This document shows, in pieces, positions 7,581 through 12,879 of a stretch of DNA of 12,879 bases. Both the position numbers and the translations under genes were made by a program. The stretch's first letter is position 1. The number at the start of each line of letters is the position of its first letter. The notes under the pieces were generated by a model that had not been told where the DNA came from, ran no database searches, and worked only from the letters and a program-made list of their open reading frames with translations. This DNA is from Desulfobacteraceae bacterium (GTDB lineage: Bacteria > Desulfobacterota > DSM-4660 > Desulfatiglandales > Desulfatiglandaceae): assembly GCA_011048855.1 (NCBI GenBank), contig DSCZ01000393.1, positions 1 to 12,879 on the forward strand, read 5' to 3'.

Positions 7581-8786
7581 TTACCGCTGTGCTTTTTCGA
7601 TGCACGACCCGGCGAATTCAACCATTTCAACCGTTGCCGCGGAGAACTGGTCGGCGGTTTTGATCAATGCGGGATGCGTATTGTATTCATCCCTGGTATA
7701 GCCGTCTTCTTCATAGGCGCGTTCGAAGTAAGGTATGCGCATCAATTTGTCCATCACCTCTCCGGGGATTTCCTTCCAGATCCGGTCCTTTTCGAACACG
7801 AGGTCGTCGTCCCCTGGAAACGTGGAAAGTTCGTCGATAAAAGGCGGGGGACACGTGACCACAATGTCTGCGCCGGCCTTTTCCTCCAGGTGCCAGAGTT
7901 TCAGCTTGCCGTCGACAGTGGGTCCCACCCTGAGTGAGCAGGAGAGCATTTTGCTGTTGTAGCCTCCTTCGTTCAACAGGCGGTAGGCTTTTTTGAAGAT
8001 AGCCAGCTCGGCGAGACGAACCTCGCCGTCGGTAAGTTCAATGCCTTTTTCAGCAGCGAAGTTCCTCAATCCCCCGAGATCCCCGTAGCGGCTTTCCATG
8101 TGGGTGATCACCGAACGCCATCGGGAAAGATCCACTCCGTTTTTGCGGGCTGTTTCGAGGCCCCGCTTCACGGAGTTTGCACAGTCCATCAGCTGGGGAA
8201 GTACGAACGTCAGGGTGTTGTTCGTGGAGATTCCCCTGGCTGTAAGAGCTTCTATCACCGAATAGCCTTCCTTCGATCCCGGTATCTTGATCATTACGTT
8301 CGGGTTGAGGGCTGCCAGTTCTTCGGCCTGGCGCATCATCGCATCGGAGTCGAAGACGTCCCTGGGATCCACCTGGCCCGAAAGAAACCCCTGTTTGTAA
8401 CCGGAAGCTTCGAACAGCGGGAGGAACATGTCCGATCCTCTTTTAATCACTTCCTTGTACATCAACCAGAACAGTCCTTCCTTGTCGACTCCCTGGTTTT
8501 TCTCTATCAATCCGTCCACGATCCCGGCCCAGGTCTCCCTGTCGGCGTCTATCGCCTGGAGGGACAGGCGGGGGTTGGTGGTGACCCCCCTGAACAGCCA
8601 TTCCCCGGGTGCGCCGGAACGGTACATACGCGACAGCTGTCTTTGCAATACGTCCCTGTCTCCCGGTGCGGCCTTCTCTAGCATCTGTTGGCACCATGCA
8701 GAGAGTATCAGAGGTGAGGAATCCCACCAGATTTCCATGCCGGGGCTCACATCCACCAGTCTTTCCAGAATATGCTTCTCGTTCAT
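7581..8786 (-). CDS. Transaldolase-family protein
   Basis: A TIM-barrel Schiff-base aldolase/transaldolase homologue, 401 residues. This is longer than E. coli TalB (~317) and nearer the long bacterial forms (~370-400). Landmarks of the family are WWDSSPL (20-26, with the Asp), GVTTNPRLS (67-75), VDPRDVFD (139-146), NVMIKIPGSKEG (163-174, with the Schiff-base Lys167), ISTNNTLTFVLPQ (186-198) and SKMLSCSLR (278-286). All main catalytic-type residues appear present, so it is probably active. Family members move dihydroxyacetone units between sugar phosphates, but paralogues act on other substrates. GGAGGA (8791-8796) precedes the ATG by four bases. It is first in the unit transaldolase-aminotransferase-etfB-etfA, behind a good promoter. 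Its presence beside an aminotransferase and importer instead of pentose-phosphate genes suggests a specialised role. The exact reaction is not inferable. Confidence 0.82.
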   Translation of the reverse strand: MNEKHILERLVDVSPGMEIWWDSSPLILSAWCQQMLEKAAPGDRDVLQRQLSRMYRSGAPGEWLFRGVTTNPRLSLQAIDADRETWAGIVDGLIEKNQGVDKEGLFWLMYKEVIKRGSDMFLPLFEASGYKQGFLSGQVDPRDVFDSDAMMRQAEELAALNPNVMIKIPGSKEGYSVIEALTARGISTNNTLTFVLPQLMDCANSVKRGLETARKNGVDLSRWRSVITHMESRYGDLGGLRNFAAEKGIELTDGEVRLAELAIFKKAYRLLNEGGYNSKMLSCSLRVGPTVDGKLKLWHLEEKAGADIVVTCPPPFIDELSTFPGDDDLVFEKDRIWKEIPGEVMDKLMRIPYFERAYEEDGYTRDEYNTHPALIKTADQFSAATVEMVEFAGSCIEKAQR

Positions 8787-8801
8787 TTCTTCCTCCGTCC
8801 T

Positions 8802-8821
8802 GAATCCGGGTTTCCGGATTC
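8802..8821 (-). other. Perfect hairpin just upstream of the transaldolase ribosome site
   Basis: GAATCCGG (8802-8809) pairs perfectly with CCGGATTC (8814-8821) around a four-base loop. It sits in the predicted leader of the transaldolase mRNA, five bases upstream of the GGAGGA ribosome site. No T run follows in the direction of transcription, so it is more likely an mRNA-stabilising or translation-affecting element than a terminator. Confidence 0.5.
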
Positions 8822-8864
8822 CATTTTTCCGTCGATTGGTTAAATTGTTTTCATTCTATTCGAT

Positions 8865-8881
8865 CCGGGCTGGCCGCCCGG
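8865..8881 (-). other. G/C-rich hairpin in the transaldolase leader
   Basis: CCGGGC (8865-8870) pairs with GCCCGG (8876-8881) around a five-base loop. It lies near the expected 5' end of the transcript from the promoter at 8902-8931. With the second hairpin at 8802-8821 it gives a structured leader of roughly 100 bases. Its role is unknown. Confidence 0.4.
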
Positions 8882-8909
8882 GTTGTTGAATGATGGCTAT
8901 CCTTATAGA

Positions 8910-8919
8910 TGTATAGACA
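8910..8919. promoter_or_regulatory. Candidate GntR/HutC operator TGTATAGACA
   Basis: The core GTATAGAC (8911-8918) fits the published HutC-subfamily operator pattern GTMTAKAC, flanked by T and A to give the inverted repeat TGT-N-TA-N-ACA. It sits between the -10 and -35 boxes of the transaldolase promoter and 22 bases from the end of a gntR gene of that subfamily. Binding there should block transcription until the effector is present. A related box is found at 12625-12634. Confidence 0.65.
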
Positions 8920-8929
8920 GGTACCTGTC
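8916..8929. repeat. Perfect 14-base palindrome GACAGGTACCTGTC
   Basis: The 14 bases equal their own reverse complement. One end overlaps the -35 TTGACA and the other overlaps the HutC-like box by four bases. It may be a second operator, for the GntR protein or another dimeric regulator. Confidence 0.6.
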
Positions 8930-8940
8930 AAAAAAATTCT

Positions 8941-9714
8941 TCAGGCTGCGAAATTTCCGCTGTCGTCTACGATCCGGTACCTGCCCAGTTCGACTTCGAA
9001 TACATAACGATCCCCCCTGTAGTAGGAATACAGTACTTCCACCGGCATGTTCCTGTCGTCGAAGGTTACACTTTCCATGAAAATTCCGGGCGTGTTCGGA
9101 GGCACCCAGAGAATGCCCGCTATTTTTCCGGTGAGATTGACCGCCCGGAGAACCTGCTGGCTTCTGGCCAGAACGACGCCGAATCGATCTGTCAGCAGGC
9201 GGTACATCGACCCTGACAGGTCACATTCCAGTATGGGCGCGAAAAGGTCGTAGGGCAGGCGGCTTTCTTCGTAGATGAAAGGCGTTTTCCCGCCGCACCT
9301 CACCCTGCGGATTACGGCGACTTTACTTCCCGGGCGAAGGAAAAGCTCCTTGGATATCGATTCGGGCGGCTCTTCCACGCCGTATTTTATAACCCTGGTG
9401 TTCTCCTGGAGGCCATGCTCCTGGATGTCTTCGCTGAAGCTCGATATCCGTTGCAGCCGGTGTGTCAAAGCCCCCGGTGGGGTGGCTGCGACGAAAGTCC
9501 CCTTGCCTTTCTCCCTGCGCAGTATGCCTTCGTTTGCAAGGGATGAGATGGCCTGCCTGACAGTATTCCGGTTGACGCTGCACATACGGGAAAATTCAAT
9601 TTCCGATGGCAGCCTGTCTCCGCACCTGTAGCGCCCGGTTTCGATCAATTCCTTTATCCAGGAGCTGATTTGAAGATACTTGGGTATGGGGTTGCCCGGA
9701 TCTATGATCAGCAT
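8941..9714 (-). CDS. GntR-family transcriptional regulator, HutC/UTRA type
   Basis: Ligand-responsive repressor of 257 residues, usual length for the HutC subfamily. The N-terminal winged helix-turn-helix (about residues 8-77) shows PIPKYLQISSWIKELIETG, GDRLPSEIEFSRMCSVNRNT and VRQAISSLANEGILRREKGK. The C-terminal UTRA effector domain (about 95-250) shows RVRCGGKTPFIYEESRLPYDLF, GVVLARSQQVLRAV and VEVLYSYYRGDRYVFEVEL. It begins 27 bases after the permease stop, so it is probably the last gene of the transporter transcript, with GGAG about nine bases before the start. A promoter with HutC-like operator follows immediately and drives the enzyme genes. HutC-type regulators sense small metabolites such as urocanate, sugar phosphates or alkylphosphonates (PhnF). 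The effector here is likely the imported compound or a product of it. Confidence 0.93.
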   Translation of the reverse strand: MLIIDPGNPIPKYLQISSWIKELIETGRYRCGDRLPSEIEFSRMCSVNRNTVRQAISSLANEGILRREKGKGTFVAATPPGALTHRLQRISSFSEDIQEHGLQENTRVIKYGVEEPPESISKELFLRPGSKVAVIRRVRCGGKTPFIYEESRLPYDLFAPILECDLSGSMYRLLTDRFGVVLARSQQVLRAVNLTGKIAGILWVPPNTPGIFMESVTFDDRNMPVEVLYSYYRGDRYVFEVELGRYRIVDDSGNFAA

Positions 9715-9741
9715 GGCATTTTTCTCCGTATCGCCGGTTTA

Positions 9742-11448
9742 TCAGGCCGGGGCTGTGCCGGGCCTGCGGGCGGTCAATTTGACGATCACCTGAAGCAAGC
9801 CGAGCGTTGCCAGCACGATGACGATTATGGACGTGCACATGGCGTTTGCGCTCGCGGTCCAGCCGTCGTTGTCGAGCATGATTATCTCGATCGCCGCCAG
9901 GTGCACGGTGGCTGATACCAGGAAGATAACCGCGCTGATGGTTGTCATCGCACGCATGAAAAAATAGATGAAGTTCTGCAGGAAGGCGACACGGGAAAGC
10001 GGGAATATGATCCTGAAAAAAGTCCTGATCGTGTCGCTTCCAAGGCTTATGGCCGCTTCTTCCACCGAGGGATCGATGTTGCGAAGGTTCGATATGCTCG
10101 AAAGGATGCCGAGTGTGAAATTGCATATGATTATGTTGATTACAATGATCCATGGAGTTCCATAGAAGAAGTAGTGAGGTTTGTTGAAGGCCAGGATGTA
10201 GCCGAGCCCCATAACAAGGCCGGGGATCGCTGCCGGCATCACCGAGAACAGGTAGAGGATCTGTTTCCCGAAAGGTTTTTTCGTCTCAATTATGTAGGCT
10301 GCCAGCAGGGTTACGAATGATCCTATAATCCCCACCAGAAGCGATACCCAGACACTGGTCCACAGAGCCGAATAGCCTGCAATGGAAGGAAAACTGTAAT
10401 GCCTGAGGGTCAGTGTCCAGTCATACGGCCAGATATTCACAAAGGAGCCGATGATCACTGTTGCGAATACAAGAATTATCGACATGGACACCGCGGAGCA
10501 GTAGCCGGTGTAGAGCGTTTTTTTCAGAGGCCTCGACGGCGGTATAAAAGGGTTGGCCGCCCCGCTGATCATCGCAAAGGATTTCCTTGAAATGTAGTAG
10601 TTGAGCATAAAGGCCATCAAGGATGGGACAAGCAGGATGATGCTTATGGTGGCTCCCAGTTCAAAACGGTAGAGGTTGGTGACCTGAGCATAAATTTCGG
10701 TCGCCAGCACGTTATAGTCCCCGCCGATGACCACCGGGTTTCCGAAATCGGTTATCGTCAGGTTGAAGGTTAGGGCCGCGGCGCTGACGATTCCGTATTT
10801 GGAAGAAGGGATCGTTATTTTGGTAAAGACCTTGAATGGTGAAGCACCGAGGCTTTCGGCCGCTTCATCCAGGCGGATGTCCACGGCGGAAAGGGTGGTG
10901 TAAAGTATTACGAAGGAGTGGGGCAGGCAGTATAAAACCTCGGAGATGATGATGCCCGTCGGCCCGTAGATGTTCCATGAGGTTCCAAACAGATGGGCGG
11001 TGATCAAGCCGTTCCGGCCGAAAAGATAGATCAATGCAAGTGCCTGCACTATACTCGGTGCCACCAGCGGCATCATGATTATGTTTCGAAAAAACCCCTT
11101 CCCGGGGATTGTTGTGCGGGTGAGCGCATAGGCAAAAAAGAAGGTCACGACGGTGACGATCAACGTGGTGACGAAGGAGACGTACAGACTGTGCCACAGT
11201 GCATTCAGCGTGTAGGAGGTGGTGAAGTAACGATGGAAATTTTCGAGTGTCAGGTTAGAAAATGCGAGCTCGCCGTGTTCGAAAAATGCAAGCTTGAGAA
11301 TCGAAAAAATCGGAAAGAGCATGAAGAAGAACAGCAGGGCGGAGATACATATGGTAACCGCGGGAACAATAAATTTGTCCATCTCCATCCTGGTCGATGA
11401 AACCTCGTAATTCTCGACCACTGCCGCCTGGTGGTGTTGTGAACCCAT
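9742..11448 (-). CDS. Fused two-domain ABC permease, ferric/2-aminoethylphosphonate type
   Basis: Inner-membrane channel of a binding-protein importer, 568 residues. Both permease halves are fused in one chain, as in FbpB/ThiP and the family annotated 'putative 2-aminoethylphosphonate transporter permease' (PhnU2-like). Each half has its own EAA loop: EAAESLGASPFKVFTKITIP from residue 195 and EEAAISLGSDTIRTFFRIIFP from about 463. About twelve hydrophobic segments are visible, the first at about 26-55. It lies 38 bases after the ATPase gene and 27 bases before gntR, so the three are probably one transcript. The ATG at 11448 has only a distant AAAGG. Met21 is an alternative start, but the extra 20 residues are a plausible cytoplasmic leader. 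The substrate cannot be read from the permease: iron, phosphonates, thiamine and other small anions all occur in this family. Confidence 0.9.
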   Translation of the reverse strand: MGSQHHQAAVVENYEVSSTRMEMDKFIVPAVTICISALLFFFMLFPIFSILKLAFFEHGELAFSNLTLENFHRYFTTSYTLNALWHSLYVSFVTTLIVTVVTFFFAYALTRTTIPGKGFFRNIIMMPLVAPSIVQALALIYLFGRNGLITAHLFGTSWNIYGPTGIIISEVLYCLPHSFVILYTTLSAVDIRLDEAAESLGASPFKVFTKITIPSSKYGIVSAAALTFNLTITDFGNPVVIGGDYNVLATEIYAQVTNLYRFELGATISIILLVPSLMAFMLNYYISRKSFAMISGAANPFIPPSRPLKKTLYTGYCSAVSMSIILVFATVIIGSFVNIWPYDWTLTLRHYSFPSIAGYSALWTSVWVSLLVGIIGSFVTLLAAYIIETKKPFGKQILYLFSVMPAAIPGLVMGLGYILAFNKPHYFFYGTPWIIVINIIICNFTLGILSSISNLRNIDPSVEEAAISLGSDTIRTFFRIIFPLSRVAFLQNFIYFFMRAMTTISAVIFLVSATVHLAAIEIIMLDNDGWTASANAMCTSIIVIVLATLGLLQVIVKLTARRPGTAPA

Positions 11449-11486
11449 GAGCTGATTTCAACCTTTCCTGTTCTGTTCGGTCCCGG

Positions 11487-12581
11487 TCATACCAATTTCG
11501 AAAACATTTCGGTATATGCGTAAAAAGCCTCGGGAGGAAAATGAAGCTTCAAACTGTCTCCCCGGGAAAGCTCCATCTTTTCGAAATCCTTTTCGGGTAT
11601 GTCGATAAACATCTCTTCGTCTTCCATCAAGAAAGTTATCCGGACGACCGCACCGAGGAAATTGATGACCTCCGCCCTGGTTTCAACAATGTTTTCAGGA
11701 CTACATTGTTCAATGTCGACTTTGGGGCCTACCACTTCAATGCTCTCGGGACGGATTGCAAGGTATATTCTGTCTCCGTCGGCGCCTACTCCGTTTGCAC
11801 CGGTCACCGAAAACTCCCTGTCGCCGCACTGTATGCAGGATCCCTTTTTCAACCCGCTGATAAAATTGGATGTTCCGACGAATTCGGCGATAAAGCTGGT
11901 TTTCGGCTTTTTGTAGATTTCAAAAGGACTTCCGATCTGCCGGAACCGGCCCTCGCGCATTATCACCACCCTGTCGGCCAGCGCAAGCGCCTCTTCCTGG
12001 TCATGCGTCACATAAATCAGAGTGACTCCCAGGTCCTGTTGCAGCCGCTTTATAACAGTCCTCAAACGCACCCTTATTTTTGCATCCAGCGCGCTTAACG
12101 GTTCGTCCAGCAGAAGCACATTCGGCTTTATGGCTATGGCACGGCCGAGTGCGACGCGCTGCTGCTGCCCTCCGCTCAATTGGGCGGGGTAGTGATTCTG
12201 CCATCCGGTCAGGCCTATCAACGTAAGCATTTCATCGACTCGTTCGTCGATCAGGTGCTGGGGCATATTACGCATTTTAAGGCCGAAGGCGATGTTCTGC
12301 TTGACGGTCATATTCGGAAAAAGCGCGTAGGATTGAAAGACGATGCCGAAGTCCCGTTTTTGAGGGGGAAGATGATTAATGACCTTCCCGTCGTAGGTAA
12401 TGTCACCGGAAGTAAGATTTTCGAAGCCGGTGATCAACCTCAAAAGCGTGGTTTTTCCGCATCCGCTGGGCCCCAGAAAACAGATGAATTCGCCCGGCTC
12501 TATATCCAAACTCACCCCGTCGACGGCGACGAGAGAACCGAAGCTTTTGGATACTTTATCCAATTTTAGAGATTTAGACAT
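11487..12581 (-). CDS. ABC transporter ATP-binding protein, PotA/PhnT2-like
   Basis: Cytoplasmic ATPase paired with the fused permease, 364 residues. Walker A GPSGCGKTT is at 37-45, the Q-loop Gln at 83 (VFQSYALFPN), the signature LSGGQQQRVALGRA from 135, Walker B VLLLDE at 155-160 with Glu160, and the switch His at 193 (VTHDQEEAL). A C-terminal TOBE-type domain follows from about residue 245 (FVGTSNFISG, YLAIRPESIEV). The LPPQKRDFGIVFQSYALFPN stretch is typical of the group named putative 2-aminoethylphosphonate (PhnT2), ferric or spermidine importers. AGGA lies a few bases before the ATG. The gene is preceded by 132 bases holding a hairpin and a HutC-like box, then the binding-protein gene. 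The substrate label should be treated as unproven. Confidence 0.92.
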   Translation of the reverse strand: MSKSLKLDKVSKSFGSLVAVDGVSLDIEPGEFICFLGPSGCGKTTLLRLITGFENLTSGDITYDGKVINHLPPQKRDFGIVFQSYALFPNMTVKQNIAFGLKMRNMPQHLIDERVDEMLTLIGLTGWQNHYPAQLSGGQQQRVALGRAIAIKPNVLLLDEPLSALDAKIRVRLRTVIKRLQQDLGVTLIYVTHDQEEALALADRVVIMREGRFRQIGSPFEIYKKPKTSFIAEFVGTSNFISGLKKGSCIQCGDREFSVTGANGVGADGDRIYLAIRPESIEVVGPKVDIEQCSPENIVETRAEVINFLGAVVRITFLMEDEEMFIDIPEKDFEKMELSRGDSLKLHFPPEAFYAYTEMFSKLV

Positions 12582-12624
12582 TATCCTGAATACTCCTGAC
12601 CGTATATAGGACTATTACTATAGT

Positions 12625-12634
12625 TGTGTAAACA
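12625..12634. promoter_or_regulatory. Second candidate HutC-type box TGTGTAAACA
   Basis: This box shares the TGT-N-TA-N-ACA framework with the operator at 8910-8919, although its two variable bases do not fit the strict GTMTAKAC pattern. It lies 44-53 bases upstream of the ATPase ATG and overlaps a possible -35 (TTTACA on the minus strand, 12627-12632). A weak TATATA follows 18 bases later at 12603-12608. It may let the GntR protein control the ATPase-permease-gntR transcript. The promoter part is speculative. Confidence 0.4.
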
Positions 12635-12681
12635 AGTCGGCTCAAAAAAATTTTTTCCTGGTACATTATCCTGCAGGGTGA

Positions 12682-12703
12682 CCGGGACGCTTTTGCGCCC
12701 CGG
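12682..12703 (-). terminator. Strong intercistronic hairpin after the binding-protein gene
   Basis: On the minus strand CCGGGGCGC and GCGTCCCGG form a nine-base-pair stem with one G-U wobble around an AAAA loop, starting ten bases after the binding-protein stop. No T run follows directly, and an A6T6 stretch lies about 40 bases further on. It may be a partial terminator or an RNA stabiliser that keeps binding-protein mRNA above ATPase and permease mRNA. Confidence 0.55.
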
Positions 12704-12713
12704 CCGGACCTGT

Positions 12714-12879
12714 TTATTCGAAAACCGTTTTCTGCCAGATGTCGAGGATTTCTTCACGATGTTTGGACTGCCACGGAAAATCCATTGGAGCGAGGTTCAC
12801 GTTATCGAGGGACGGGAGATCGGCAGGCCCGGAAATCCCGGGATAGGTCACGCCGAGTTTAAACTTCGCATACTGTTCC
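12714..12879 (-). CDS. Periplasmic substrate-binding protein of ABC importer (C-terminus, cut by window edge)
   Basis: An open frame enters from the right edge and ends at TAA (12714-12716), giving the last 54 residues. It contains YPGISGPADLPSLDNV and ends LAPMDFPWQSKHREEILDIW plus a short tail. This pattern (a hydrophobic or proline stretch, D-F-x-W, then R-x-x-I-x-x-x-W) is the usual end of ferric/2-aminoethylphosphonate-type binding proteins (FutA, AfuA and PhnS2-like). The N-terminus, signal peptide and ligand-binding residues lie outside the window. Its position directly upstream of the ATPase and fused permease completes the importer, and it should be the specificity subunit. Assignment rests on a short fragment plus context. 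Confidence 0.75.
   Translation of the reverse strand, partial: EQYAKFKLGVTYPGISGPADLPSLDNVNLAPMDFPWQSKHREEILDIWQKTVFE

Larger units (their letters stand above)
8902..8931 (-). promoter_or_regulatory. Sigma-70-type promoter of the transaldolase unit
   Basis: On the minus strand a perfect TTGACA (8926-8931) is followed after 18 bases by TATAAG (8902-8907, five of six consensus bases). It points at the transaldolase gene and lies in the 154-base gap after gntR. Both a 14-base palindrome and a HutC-like box lie across the -35 and spacer, which suggests repression by the neighbouring GntR protein. Confidence 0.7.

Noticed and set aside
7478..7630. In-frame ATG at 7630 extending the aminotransferase by 51 residues.
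   Set aside because: The extension overlaps the transaldolase gene, has no family resemblance, and a strong AAAGGAG site favours the ATG at 7477.
9596..10153. 185-codon minus-strand open frame overlapping the permease and gntR genes.
   Set aside because: It is in a different frame of the same strand, His/Arg-rich, and overlaps two well-supported genes.

Overview
The window looks like chromosomal DNA of a Gram-negative bacterium. It encodes periplasmic-binding-protein ABC systems, a LysR regulator and a HutC-type GntR regulator. A proteobacterium or Desulfobacterota member is the best guess, but this rests on gene style only and no species can be named. Genes are densely packed. No rRNA, tRNA, CRISPR array, transposase or phage gene was seen, and no gap exceeds 300 bases.

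Left part, + strand (1-3518): a ugp-type glycerol-3-phosphate uptake operon in the order ugpB (C-terminal remnant only), ugpA, ugpE, ugpC. The two permeases and the ATPase are intact. The binding-protein gene survives only as its last ~150 codons: its frame is closed by a TGA at 74-76 and no UgpB-like sequence is seen in any frame of bases 1-76. A branched stem followed by seven T residues lies between ugpB and ugpA. Two tandem hairpins (3563-3600) fill the gap between ugpC and the convergent LysR gene.

Right part, - strand, reading from the right edge leftward (12879 to 3602): a binding protein (C-terminus only, cut by the window edge), an ABC ATPase, a fused two-domain permease, a GntR/HutC regulator, a transaldolase-family enzyme, a HisC-like PLP aminotransferase, ETF beta, ETF alpha, then a LysR regulator. 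The transporter resembles the family annotated as 'putative 2-aminoethylphosphonate' or ferric-type importers. Its real substrate is not shown by the sequence.

A good promoter (TTGACA, 18-base spacer, TATAAG) lies between gntR and the transaldolase gene. Its spacer holds TGTATAGACA, which fits the HutC-family operator consensus (GTMTAKAC core), and its -35 overlaps a perfect 14-base palindrome. A related TGTGTAAACA box sits in front of the ATPase gene. I infer that the GntR protein controls both uptake and the enzyme genes, making this a self-contained substrate-inducible catabolic locus: import, aldol or transaldol chemistry, transamination, and an oxidation whose electrons pass to EtfAB. 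The matching flavin dehydrogenase is not in the window. This combination is the best candidate here for an undescribed pathway. ETF alpha also carries Lys where the family normally has the flavin-contacting Arg.
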